A program made the position numbers and the translations under genes. Positions 37,986-46,299 of a DNA stretch of 64,000 bases are shown in pieces. The notes beneath the pieces were generated by a model. The model was not told the origin of the DNA. It saw only the letters and a program-made list of their open reading frames with translations, and ran no database searches. This DNA is from Quisquiliibacterium transsilvanicum (GTDB taxonomy: Bacteria; Pseudomonadota; Gammaproteobacteria; Burkholderiales; Burkholderiaceae_E): NCBI RefSeq assembly GCF_014202215.1, contig NZ_JACHGB010000005.1, forward strand, positions 372,001-436,000, written 5' to 3'. Each line of letters opens with the position of its first letter. The first letter of the stretch is position 1.

Positions 37986-39128
37986 GTGAACCAGCCCCTG
38001 CCGTCCACCGCCCTCCAGCTCCGCTCCCTCGTCCGCGGCAGCGGCGAGCTCGAGCTCTCGCTTGCCGAGATCCCCGTCCCCGTCCCGAACGCCGACGAGG
38101 TCCTGATCCGCATCGAGGCCGCGCCGATCAACCCGTCCGACCAGGGCCTGCTGTTCGGCGCGGCCGACATGTCCGCGGCGGTGCAGTCCGGCACGGCTGC
38201 GCGGCCGGTGGTCACCGCGCCCATCGCGGCGCAGGCCATGCCCGCGATGGCCGGACGTCTCGACGAGTCGATGCCGGTGGGCAACGAGGGCGCGGGCACG
38301 GTGGTGCAGGCTGGCGCCTCGCCCGCGGCGCAGGCGCTGCTGGGCAGGGTCGTCGCGGTGATCGGCGGCGCGATGTACAGCGAATACCGCTGCGTGAAGG
38401 CCGCCGACTGCCTGGTGCTGCCGCAGGGCGCCACTGCGGTCGAGGGCGCCTCCTGCTTCGTCAATCCGCTCACCGCGCTCGGCATGGTCGAGACGATGCG
38501 GCTCGAAGGCCACAAGGCGCTGGTGCACACCGCTGCCGCCTCCAACCTCGGCCAGATGCTCAACCGCATCTGTCTGAAGGACGGAGTGGGGCTGGTCAAC
38601 GTGGTGCGCAGCCCGGCGCAGGCCGCGCTGCTGAAGTCGCAGGGCGCGGTGCACGTCTGCGATTCCAGCGCACCGGACTTCCGGGAGGCGCTCACCGAGG
38701 CGCTCGTGGCCACCGGCGCCACCATCGCCTTCGACGCGATCGGCGGCGGCCGCCTTGCCGGCCAGATCCTCGGCTGCATGGAGACGGCAATCAACCGCAG
38801 CGCGGCCGAGTACAGCCGCTACGGCTCGTCCATCCACAAGCAGGTCTATCTCTACGGCAGCCTGGACCGCTCCGCCACCGTGGTCGAGCGCAACTTCGGC
38901 ATGGCCTGGAGCATGGGCGGCTGGCTGCTGTTTCCGTTCCTCAAGCGCGTGGGGCCGGAGGCAGCGCAGCGGCTGCGCGAGCGCGTGGCCGCCGAGCTCA
39001 AGACCACCTTCGCCAGCAAGTACACCCGGGAAGTATCGCTGGCCGAGGCGCTGACGCTGGAGGCGATCGCTGCCTATGGCAAGCGCGCCACCGGCGAGAA
39101 GTACCTGATCCTGCCCAACCGCGCCTGA
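37986..39128 (+). CDS. Zinc-independent MDR-family NAD(P)H oxidoreductase
   Basis: A 380-residue medium-chain dehydrogenase/reductase of the quinone-oxidoreductase type. PINPSDQGLLFG is the substrate-domain motif, VGNEGAGTVV the conserved turn and HTAAASNLGQMLNRIC the NADP-binding AAxSxxGxx loop. The zinc-ligand cysteines of alcohol dehydrogenases are missing. The GTG start has CGGAGA upstream. Preferred substrates (quinones or enoyl compounds) cannot be told from sequence. Confidence 0.85.
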   Translation: MNQPLPSTALQLRSLVRGSGELELSLAEIPVPVPNADEVLIRIEAAPINPSDQGLLFGAADMSAAVQSGTAARPVVTAPIAAQAMPAMAGRLDESMPVGNEGAGTVVQAGASPAAQALLGRVVAVIGGAMYSEYRCVKAADCLVLPQGATAVEGASCFVNPLTALGMVETMRLEGHKALVHTAAASNLGQMLNRICLKDGVGLVNVVRSPAQAALLKSQGAVHVCDSSAPDFREALTEALVATGATIAFDAIGGGRLAGQILGCMETAINRSAAEYSRYGSSIHKQVYLYGSLDRSATVVERNFGMAWSMGGWLLFPFLKRVGPEAAQRLRERVAAELKTTFASKYTREVSLAEALTLEAIAAYGKRATGEKYLILPNRA

Positions 39129-39153
39129 CCCGCGCACCCATCGGGAGAAGCGG

Positions 39154-39378
39154 ATGTCCTGGTTCCTCGCCGCCCTGCTGTCGGGCCTGTTCGTGCTGGC
39201 CATGCTCCTGCCCTCGCTGGCGGTGAGCGTGCGCCGCCTCCACGACATCGGCCGCTCGGGCTGGTGGCTGCTGGTGTCCTTCATCCCGCTGATCGGCGCC
39301 ATCGTGCTGCTGGTCTTCGCCTTGCGTGACGGCGACGCCGGCGACAACGCTTACGGTCCGAACCCGAAGGGGAGCTGA
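39154..39378 (+). CDS. Short DUF805 membrane protein, N-terminally truncated
   Basis: A 74-residue membrane protein. LPSLAVSVRRLHDIGRSGWW and the C-terminal GDNAYGPNP are the DUF805 core. Full DUF805 proteins have an extra N-terminal half with a GRxxRxxYW motif and one or two more helices, which is absent here. The ATG has GGGAGAAG upstream and the gene directly abuts the next ATG. It may be a functional short form or a remnant. Confidence 0.7.
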   Translation: MSWFLAALLSGLFVLAMLLPSLAVSVRRLHDIGRSGWWLLVSFIPLIGAIVLLVFALRDGDAGDNAYGPNPKGS

Positions 39379-40734
39379 ATGCCGAAACGCCTGGTGATCA
39401 TCGGCGCCGATGCCGCTGGCATGTCCGCCGCGGCGCAGGTCCGCCGGCTCGCGAAGCCGGACGAGTTCGACATCCTCGCCTTCGAGCGCGGCCGCCACAC
39501 CTCCTACGCCGCCTGCGGCCTGCCCTATCTGGTCGGCGGCTTCGTCGAGGGCCCGGAGCGGCTGGTGGCGCGCAGCCCCGAGGAGCATCGCGCCCGCGGC
39601 ATCGACGTGCGCATCCGCCACGAGGTGCTGGCCATCGACCCGAAGGCGCGGACCGTCACGGTCCGCGACCTGGAGTCGGGAGCAGAGCGCGCCGAGCGCT
39701 ACGACGAGCTGCTGATCGCGACCGGCGCCTCGGGCGTGATGCCGCCCTGGCCCGGCGCCGACGCGAAGGGCGTGCTGCAGCTGCGCACGCTGGACGACGC
39801 GGCCGAACTGCAGCGGCTGATCGACGGCGGCGCGCGGCGCGCGGTGGTGGTGGGCGCGGGCTACATCGGCCTGGAGGTGGCCGAGGCGCTGGTCGAGCGC
39901 GGCCTCGAGGTGACCGTGGTCGAGCGGCTGGACGCGCCGATGGGATCGGTGCTGGACGCGGACATGGCCGGGGCGGTTGCCGAGGCGATGCGTTCGGCCG
40001 GCGTGGACCTGCGGCTGGGCAGTTCGGTGGAGGGCTTCGACACGAAGGACGGCCGCGTCAGCGCGGTGCGAACCGACGGCGGGGCCATCGCTGCCGACGT
40101 GGTGGTGGTCGGGCTCGGCGTTCGCGCGAACTCGGGGCTGGCCCGCGAGGCCGGCATCTCGGTGGGCGAGGCCGGCGGCATCCTGGTCGACGACCACATG
40201 CGCACCGGCACCCCGCACGTCTGGGCGGCGGGCGACTGCGTCGAGTCGAGACACCGCGTCAGCGGCGCCTCGATGGTCGTGGCGCTGGGCACTCACGCCA
40301 ACAAGCAGGGGCGCGCCGCGGGAACGAACATCGCCGGAGGCGACGACAGCTTCGGCGGCGTGCTCGGCACCGCGGTCACCCGCTTCGGCAGCCTCGAGAT
40401 CGGCGTCACCGGGCTCACCGAGCGGGATGCGGCCAAAGCGGGCTTCGATGCGGTGGGCGTGGTCACCGAGTCGTTGACGCGCGCCCATTACTACCCAGGC
40501 GCGCAGCCGATCCGGATCAAGGTGCTTGCCGAGCGGGCCAGCGGCAGGCTGCTGGGCGCCCAGATCGTGGGCGGGGAGGCGGCGGGCAAGCGCATCGACG
40601 TGCTCGCGACGGCGCTCTGGAACGGGATGACCGTCGACGAAATCGGCGGCATGGACCTGTCCTATGCTCCGCCGTTCTCACCGGTCTGGGATCCGGTGCT
40701 GCTGGCGGCGGGCAAGGCGGCCGCCGCGCTCTGA
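39379..40734 (+). CDS. FAD-dependent pyridine nucleotide-disulfide oxidoreductase (CoA-disulfide reductase-like)
   Basis: A 451-residue flavoprotein. The FAD loop IIGADAAGMSAAA is followed by TSYAACGLPY with a single redox cysteine C46, the hallmark of CoA-disulfide reductase/NADH oxidase enzymes. The NAD(P)H loop is VVVGAGYIGLEVAEAL, and the second FAD motif is HVWAAGDCVE. The dimerisation domain follows and ends LSYAPPFSPVWDPVL, with the tyrosine typical of this group. It starts directly after the DUF805 stop. Substrate choice (CoA disulfide, O2 or persulfide) is open. Confidence 0.88.
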   Translation: MPKRLVIIGADAAGMSAAAQVRRLAKPDEFDILAFERGRHTSYAACGLPYLVGGFVEGPERLVARSPEEHRARGIDVRIRHEVLAIDPKARTVTVRDLESGAERAERYDELLIATGASGVMPPWPGADAKGVLQLRTLDDAAELQRLIDGGARRAVVVGAGYIGLEVAEALVERGLEVTVVERLDAPMGSVLDADMAGAVAEAMRSAGVDLRLGSSVEGFDTKDGRVSAVRTDGGAIAADVVVVGLGVRANSGLAREAGISVGEAGGILVDDHMRTGTPHVWAAGDCVESRHRVSGASMVVALGTHANKQGRAAGTNIAGGDDSFGGVLGTAVTRFGSLEIGVTGLTERDAAKAGFDAVGVVTESLTRAHYYPGAQPIRIKVLAERASGRLLGAQIVGGEAAGKRIDVLATALWNGMTVDEIGGMDLSYAPPFSPVWDPVLLAAGKAAAAL

Positions 40735-40784
40735 GCGCCAGTGTCTGACATCGAGCAGGCGCGGGCGAAGCAGGCGCGGATGCA

Positions 40785-40800
40785 CGGGCCTGAAGGCCCG
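40785..40800. terminator. Hairpin between convergent genes
   Basis: CGGGCC, loop TGAA, GGCCCG: a 6-bp stem with a stable tetraloop in the 134-base gap between the flavoprotein (+) and hydrolase (-) ends. A second GC-rich inverted segment follows immediately. No T-run. Confidence 0.35.
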
Positions 40801-40868
40801 GGCTCGCGCGCCCGGGCCGGAACTCCCGCGCCGTAACTTCCCCTGCTGCGTTCCGCCAAGCCGGCCCG

Positions 40869-41828
40869 TCAAAGACCTTTCAGGAATTCCACCAGCAGTT
40901 CGTTCACCTGCTGCGCGCGCTCGCGCTGGATCCAGTGGCCGGCGCCCTCGAGGATGTGGCAGCCGCGCAGCCCGGGCAGCGTGGTCGCGAACGCGTCGAT
41001 CTGCTTCCTGGAGGCCGGGAACTTCATCACGCCATCGCGCGAGCCGGCGATGAACATCGAGGGCTGGCGTATCGGGCAGCCGCGCCACGGCATCAGCAGC
41101 TCGCGGTTGCGGCGCAGGTTGCGGTACCAGTTCAGCCCTCCGCGGAAGCCCGCGCGGCGGAACTCGCCCGCATACCAGGCGAGGTCGGCCTCGGTGAGCC
41201 AGGGCGGCAGCACCTCGGGGTCGACGGTGCCGGCCAGGAAGCCCTTGTCGAAGTCGACGCGGCCGAAGGAGGCGCGCTCGGGCGCATCGCCCGAGCTGCT
41301 GAACTGGATGCGCCGCACCGTGGCGTCGATGTCGCGCTCGAACTCGGCCTCGGCCACGCCACGGGCCTGGAAGTACTGCATGTAGAAGTCGTGGATGCCG
41401 ATCTTCTCCATCGCTGTCAGCAGGTCGATGCGGGCCGGCGGCGTGTAGGGCACGCTCATGCCCGCCACCGCGCGGAACAGGTCCGGCCGCAGCAGCGCGC
41501 AGTGCCAGGCGACCGGCGCGCCCCAGTCGTGGCCGACCACCACGGCCTCGCGCTCGCCCAGCGCCTGCACCAGGTCGACCATGTCGCCGACCAGGTGCAG
41601 CAGCGAGTACTGGTCGACGTCGGCCGGTGCATCGGTGCCGCCGTAGCCGCGCATGTCCGGCGCCACCGCGCGCCAGCCGGCCTTCGCGGCCGCGGCCATC
41701 TGGTGCTTCCAGGAATACCAGGACTCGGGCCAGCCGTGGCAGAAGAGGACCAGCGGGCCGCTGCCCTGTTCGGCCACGCGCATCGTGATGCCGTTGACCT
41801 GCAGTGAGTGGAGTTTCGGTTCGTTCAT
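40869..41828 (-). CDS. Alpha/beta hydrolase, epoxide hydrolase type
   Basis: A 319-residue hydrolase. HGWPES (31-36) is the oxyanion motif of epoxide hydrolases, the aspartate nucleophile is in VVGHDWGAPVAW (D101), and the histidine is in GAGHWIQRE near the C-terminus. An aspartate rather than serine nucleophile points to epoxide or haloalkane substrates. It lies 79 bases downstream of the acyl-CoA carboxylase beta gene on the same strand, so the two may be co-transcribed. Confidence 0.9.
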   Translation of the reverse strand: MNEPKLHSLQVNGITMRVAEQGSGPLVLFCHGWPESWYSWKHQMAAAAKAGWRAVAPDMRGYGGTDAPADVDQYSLLHLVGDMVDLVQALGEREAVVVGHDWGAPVAWHCALLRPDLFRAVAGMSVPYTPPARIDLLTAMEKIGIHDFYMQYFQARGVAEAEFERDIDATVRRIQFSSSGDAPERASFGRVDFDKGFLAGTVDPEVLPPWLTEADLAWYAGEFRRAGFRGGLNWYRNLRRNRELLMPWRGCPIRQPSMFIAGSRDGVMKFPASRKQIDAFATTLPGLRGCHILEGAGHWIQRERAQQVNELLVEFLKGL

Positions 41829-41907
41829 CGGCTCTTCCGGCGGTGGTGCAGGTCGTGGACGGCCGCGCCCGGCGTGCTGACGCGCCGGACGGCCGCGAAG
41901 GCGCGTC

Positions 41908-43464
41908 TCAGGGCCGGATCGAAAAACTGGCCCGGCCCGGGGTGCGCACCGGTTCGGCCAGCCGCGCGAATTCGCACAGCAGCGAGCGTGTCTTGCGCGG
42001 GTCGACGATCTCCTCGACCCAGAACTTCTCGGCGGTGCGGTAGGGCGAGCGCAGCGCGTTGAGCCGCTCCTCGATCTCGGCCAGCTTCGCCTGCGGGTCT
42101 TCCGCGGCGTCGATTTCGGCGCGGTAGGCGGCCTCGATCCCGCCTTCCAGCGGCAGCGAGCCCCAATAGGCCGACGGCCAGGCGTAGCGCAGCGATAGCC
42201 GGCCGCCCGGCTGGTGCGCGGCGCCCGCGACGCCGAAGGCGTTGCGAACGATCATCGTGCACCAGGGGATGGTGGTCTGGTTCATGGCGGCCATCGCGCG
42301 CACTCCGTGGCGGATGGTCGCGGTCTTCTCGGCCTCCAGGCCGATCAGGAAGCCGGGGCAGTCCATCAGGTAGACCACCGGCAGGTGGAAGGTCTCTGCG
42401 AGGTCGACGTAGCGGATCACCTTCTGGCAGGTTTCGGAGTTCCAGGAGCCGCCGTAGTGGTAGGGGTCGCTGGCCAGCATCAGCACGGGGTGGCCGCCCA
42501 GGCGCGCCAGCCCGGCGATGATCGAGCGGCCAAAGTTGCGGCCCATCTCGAAGAAGGAGCCCTTGTCGACCACCGACTCGATGAGCGGGCGCATCTTGTA
42601 AATCTTGCGCCGGTCGCGCGGGATCACCGACAGCAGCGCCTCGTCGCTGCGCTCGGGGTCGTCGTCGCAGGCGGTGACTGGGGGCAGGGCGTGCACCGAC
42701 GAGGGCAGGTAGGACAGGAAGCGGCGCGCCGCCTCGAAGGCGTCGTCCTCGGTGTCGACCGCCAGGTCGATCGCGCCGGCGCGGGTCTGGATGTCGGCGC
42801 CGCCCAGTTCCTGCTTGCTCAGCGGCTGGCCAAGCCGCGCCACCAGCGGCGGGCCGGCGACGAACATCGCCGAATCGCGGGTCATCACAGAGAAGTGGCT
42901 GGAGGCCAGCCGGGCCGCGCCCAGGCCGGCCACCGAGCCCAGGCCCAGGCCGATCACCGGAACCTGCGCCAGGTTGGCTGTCATGTAGTAGAAGCCGCGG
43001 GTACCGCCCACCCCGCCCGGCAGGTTGGCGGCGCCCTTGGTCTCGATGGTCTTCACCGATCCGCCGCCGCCCGAGCCCTCGATGATGCGGATGATCGGCA
43101 GCCGGAACTCGCTGGCCATCTCCTCGGCCATCAGCGGCTTGGCGCTGATCGACGCGTCCGCGGAGCCGCCGCGCACGGTGAAGTCGTCGCCCACCACGAC
43201 CACCGGACGCCCATCCACCTTGCCTCGGCCGAACACGCAGTTGGCCGGGGTGACGGTCTTGAGCTTCGCGTGCTCGTCGTAATCGCCGATGCCCGACAGC
43301 GTGCCCACCTCGTGGAAGCTGCCGGCGTCGAGCATCCGGCCGATGCGTTCGCGCACAGTGAGCCGGCCGGCGTCATGCTGGCGCTTCACCTTGTCGGCGC
43401 CGCCCATCTGGTGGGCGAGCGCCTCGCGCCTTGCAAGTTCGTCCAGTTCCGGCTGCCAGCTCAT
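41908..43464 (-). CDS. Acyl-CoA carboxylase beta (carboxyltransferase) subunit
   Basis: A 518-residue carboxyltransferase of the propionyl/methylcrotonyl/geranyl-CoA carboxylase group. RLTVRERIGRMLDAGSFHE is the conserved N-terminal block. IIRIIEGSGGGGSV and GSVAGLGAARLASSHFSVM build the first crotonase fold, and MDCPGFLIGLEAEKTATIRHG is the oxyanion site of the second. The ATG at 43464 follows GAGGAG. A biotin-carboxylase/biotin-carrier alpha subunit is not encoded in the window, so it must borrow one. The substrate is uncertain. Confidence 0.92.
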   Translation of the reverse strand: MSWQPELDELARREALAHQMGGADKVKRQHDAGRLTVRERIGRMLDAGSFHEVGTLSGIGDYDEHAKLKTVTPANCVFGRGKVDGRPVVVVGDDFTVRGGSADASISAKPLMAEEMASEFRLPIIRIIEGSGGGGSVKTIETKGAANLPGGVGGTRGFYYMTANLAQVPVIGLGLGSVAGLGAARLASSHFSVMTRDSAMFVAGPPLVARLGQPLSKQELGGADIQTRAGAIDLAVDTEDDAFEAARRFLSYLPSSVHALPPVTACDDDPERSDEALLSVIPRDRRKIYKMRPLIESVVDKGSFFEMGRNFGRSIIAGLARLGGHPVLMLASDPYHYGGSWNSETCQKVIRYVDLAETFHLPVVYLMDCPGFLIGLEAEKTATIRHGVRAMAAMNQTTIPWCTMIVRNAFGVAGAAHQPGGRLSLRYAWPSAYWGSLPLEGGIEAAYRAEIDAAEDPQAKLAEIEERLNALRSPYRTAEKFWVEEIVDPRKTRSLLCEFARLAEPVRTPGRASFSIRP

Positions 43465-43664
43465 CGGGTGCTCCTCTGTTCGTCGTGTCTTGTCGTGGTG
43501 CTGCATGGTCGTTGCCGTTCGCGTCCGGCGCCGCAGGCGCGGGCCAGCCGCAAGCGCCCCGGCCTGAAGGGTCGGCCAGCATAGCAAGGCGGGGCCTCTC
43601 TCCCCCGCGCCCCGGGCCTCATTCCGGACCCCCGGCCGCGCGCCTTTCGGCGCCGCGATTCTTC

Positions 43665-43670
43665 TATGAT
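43665..43670 (+). promoter_or_regulatory. Candidate -10 element for the P450 gene
   Basis: TATGAT lies 73 bases before the P450 ATG in the 278-base divergent gap shared with the carboxylase gene. Nothing else is recognisable in this gap. Confidence 0.4.
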
Positions 43671-43742
43671 GCAAAGGCCCGCCACCTGCAGCGGGCGCCG
43701 CGCCGGTCCGCCCGGCGCAGGACAACGACATTGGAGACAAGG

Positions 43743-45008
43743 ATGGAAGCGCAGACGAGCGGTTCCCTGCGGGACGAGGTCTGGGCGATGCCGCTCGACC
43801 GGTTCGACGTCAGCAAGGGCTACCTGTTCCAGGACGACATCGTCGAGCTGTATTTCGAGCGCCTGCGCAAGGAGGCGCCGGTGCACCTGTGCCAGAGCAA
43901 GCGCTACGGCCCCTACTGGTCGGTGACGTCCTACCGGCACATCGTCGAGGTGGAGCAGCATCACCAGGTGTTCTCGTCCGAGATGAAGCGCGGCGGCATC
44001 GCGCTGGCCGAGCGGCCGCCCGAGGAGATGTTCCCGAGTTTCATCGGCATGGATCCGCCGCGTCACACCGAGCAGCGCAGCACGGTGAGCCCGATGTTCA
44101 CGCCGCAGCATCTGGCCACGATGGAGTCCACGATCCGCGGCCATGCGGCCGAGATCCTCGACGGGCTGCCGGTGGGCGAGGAGTTCGACTGGGTGAAGCG
44201 GGTGTCGATCGAGCTCACCACGCGGATGCTCGCGATGCTGTTCGACTTCCCCTTCGAGGATCGCTCGAAGCTGACCTGGTGGTCCGACATGGCCACCGGC
44301 GACCCGGACGGCAACGGCGCGGTCACCTCGTGGGAGATGCGCATCGGCGAGCTGAAAGCCTGCCGCGACCGCTTCGTGCAGCTCTGGAACGAGCGGGTCA
44401 ACGCCGCGCCGCGCAACGACCTGATCTCGATGCTCGCGCACTCGCCGGCCACGCGGAACATGGATCCGGACGAGTACCTGGGCAATGTCATCCTGCTGAT
44501 CGTCGGCGGCAACGACACCACGCGCAACTCGATCAGCGGCAGCCTGCTGGCGCTGAACCGCTTCCCGGACCAGTACGCGAAGCTGCGCGCCAACCCGGAG
44601 CTGGTGGCTGGAATGGTGCCCGAGATCATCCGCTGGCAGACGCCGCTGGCGCACATGCGCCGCACCGCCACGCAGAACTACCTGCTCGGCGGCCAGCAGA
44701 TCCGCGCCGGCGACAAGGTGGTGATGTGGTACCTGTCGGCCAACCGCGACGAGCAGGCGATCGAGCGGCCGCACGAGTTCATCGTCGACCGCCCGCGCCC
44801 CAAGCATCACCTCGCCTTCGGCTTCGGCATCCACCACTGCGTGGGCAACCGGCTGGCGGAGCTGCAGCTGCGCGTGCTGTGGGAAGAGATCCTGAAGCGT
44901 TATCCGGTCATCGAGATCACCGGCCAGCCGCTGCGCACCAGGTCCAACTTCGTGCATGGGTTCGTGTCGATGCCGGTGCGGATCCCGGCGCGCGTCGACC
45001 GGAGCTGA
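43743..45008 (+). CDS. Cytochrome P450, CYP153-like
   Basis: A 421-residue soluble bacterial P450. The oxygen-activation helix reads IVGGNDTTRNSISG (near residue 255), the ExxR pair is EIIRWQTPLAHMRRTA, and the haem loop is FGFGIHHCVGNRLAELQLR with thiolate C366. These three segments are close to those of CYP153 terminal alkane and alkene hydroxylases. The ATG follows TTGGAGACAAGG. No ferredoxin or ferredoxin reductase gene is adjacent, unlike typical CYP153 operons. Sub-family and substrate need phylogeny. Confidence 0.88.
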   Translation: MEAQTSGSLRDEVWAMPLDRFDVSKGYLFQDDIVELYFERLRKEAPVHLCQSKRYGPYWSVTSYRHIVEVEQHHQVFSSEMKRGGIALAERPPEEMFPSFIGMDPPRHTEQRSTVSPMFTPQHLATMESTIRGHAAEILDGLPVGEEFDWVKRVSIELTTRMLAMLFDFPFEDRSKLTWWSDMATGDPDGNGAVTSWEMRIGELKACRDRFVQLWNERVNAAPRNDLISMLAHSPATRNMDPDEYLGNVILLIVGGNDTTRNSISGSLLALNRFPDQYAKLRANPELVAGMVPEIIRWQTPLAHMRRTATQNYLLGGQQIRAGDKVVMWYLSANRDEQAIERPHEFIVDRPRPKHHLAFGFGIHHCVGNRLAELQLRVLWEEILKRYPVIEITGQPLRTRSNFVHGFVSMPVRIPARVDRS

Positions 45009-45017
45009 AGCCACGCC

Positions 45018-45069
45018 GCCCCGGGCCATGCCGCCCGGGAAGGCCGCCCGGGAATGCCGCCCGGGAATG
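45018..45069. repeat. 13-bp tandem repeat after the P450 gene
   Basis: CCGCCCGGGAATG occurs twice perfectly, preceded by one copy with AAGG and one degenerate copy. The array ends exactly where the long inverted repeat begins. Confidence 0.85.
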
Positions 45070-45107
45070 CGGACGGGGACGGCCGCAAGGCACGTCCCCG
45101 TCCGCAT
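45067..45107. terminator. Long perfect inverted repeat, probable bidirectional terminator
   Basis: ATGCGGACGGGGACG and CGTCCCCGTCCGCAT form a perfect 15-bp stem around an 11-base loop, between the converging P450 and FAS1 genes. It is the most stable hairpin I see in the window. Confidence 0.6.
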
Positions 45108-45148
45108 CGCCGACGCACTGCACGCCGGCGCCGGTCAGCCGCGCTCAA

Positions 45149-46072
45149 TCACTGCGGCAGGATCACCCTGTCGATCACGTGGATCACGCCGTTGCTGGTC
45201 AGCACGTCGGTGGCCACGATGTTCGCGCTGCGGCCGCGCTGGTCCAGGATCGCCAGCGTCGGGGTCACCGTGAGGGTCTGGCCCTGCAGCGTTGCGACCG
45301 GCGTGCCCACCGGCACCTCGGCCTTCAGCACCCGGCTGCCGAGCACGTGGTAGGTGAGCACCTGGGTCAGCAGAGGCTTGTCGGCCAGCAACTGATCTTT
45401 GGTGACGCCGAGTTCGCCGAGCAGCGCGGCGAAGGCGGCGTTGGTCGGCGCGAACACCGTGAACGGACCGGCGCCCGACAGCGCGCCCTGCAGGTCGGCG
45501 GCGACCACCGCCTCGACCAGGATGCTGAAGTCCGGCAGACCCAGCGCGGTCTCGACGATGTTCCTGTCGGCCGGCAGGAGCACCCGGTCGATCGCATGGA
45601 CCACGCCGTTGCTCGCCTCGATGTCGGTGGCGATGATCTTCGAGGTCCGGTTGCGGCCGTCGGTGATCACCAGGTCGGCGCCCACGGCGTCCACCTTGAA
45701 GATCCCGCCCTGAACGGTGGCGAGCGCCTTGCCGGCCGGCACCGCCACCTTGGGAACTGCGCCGCGCAGCACGTGGTAGCTGAGCACCTGGGTCAGCAGG
45801 GGCTTGTCGGCCAGCAGCTGGTCCTTGGTGACGCCGAGCTCGCCCAGCAGCGCGGCGAAGGCGTCGTTGGTCGGCGCGAAGACCGTGAACGGGCCGTCAT
45901 CCGAGAGCGTGCCGGCCAGACCGGCGGCCGTGACCGCCTCGGCGAGGATGCTGAACCTGGGGTCGTTCTGGGCGATCTCGGCGATGTTGTCCTTGTCGTC
46001 GCTGCCACTGCTGCAGGCGGCGAGAACGCCGACGGTGCCGGCCAGGACCAGGGCCTTGAACCACTTGAGCAT
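45149..46072 (-). CDS. Fasciclin (FAS1) lipoprotein with two FAS1 domains
   Basis: A 307-residue envelope protein. A lipobox VLAAC gives cysteine 20 as lipidation site. Two FAS1 domains follow (about 35-168 and 178-307), each with FTVFAPTN (H1 box) and a second box ending VIDRV-like or AIDRV-like. Residues 60-102 and 202-244 are identical at 41 of 43 positions, so the domains arose by recent duplication. FAS1 proteins mediate adhesion or matrix contacts; that role is inferred. Confidence 0.92.
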   Translation of the reverse strand: MLKWFKALVLAGTVGVLAACSSGSDDKDNIAEIAQNDPRFSILAEAVTAAGLAGTLSDDGPFTVFAPTNDAFAALLGELGVTKDQLLADKPLLTQVLSYHVLRGAVPKVAVPAGKALATVQGGIFKVDAVGADLVITDGRNRTSKIIATDIEASNGVVHAIDRVLLPADRNIVETALGLPDFSILVEAVVAADLQGALSGAGPFTVFAPTNAAFAALLGELGVTKDQLLADKPLLTQVLTYHVLGSRVLKAEVPVGTPVATLQGQTLTVTPTLAILDQRGRSANIVATDVLTSNGVIHVIDRVILPQ

Positions 46073-46170
46073 GGTGATGTCTCCGGATGTTGGGGAATCG
46101 GCTGGGCGCGACGCCGTTGACGACGGCCGCTGCCGGATTCTGCACTGGATCGTTCACCAATACAACAAGA

Positions 46171-46187
46171 TGGTCAAACAATGACCA
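46171..46187 (-). promoter_or_regulatory. Palindromic operator-like site upstream of the FAS1 gene
   Basis: TGGTCAAACAATGACCA has perfect 6-base arms and a 5-base A+T-rich centre, in an unusually A+T-rich pocket 99 bases upstream of the FAS1 start. On the - strand it overlaps TTGACC, a possible -35. The remaining 227-base gap holds no gene. Confidence 0.5.
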
Positions 46188-46299
46188 AGGAGTTCATTTC
46201 ACGTCGCCGTGGTGCTCGGAATACGGCGGCGCTTCACCGCTCCGGGAGGCTCCAGGGCGGCAGGACACTGCCTTGCTCCGCCCCGGCCTCCGTCCGGCA

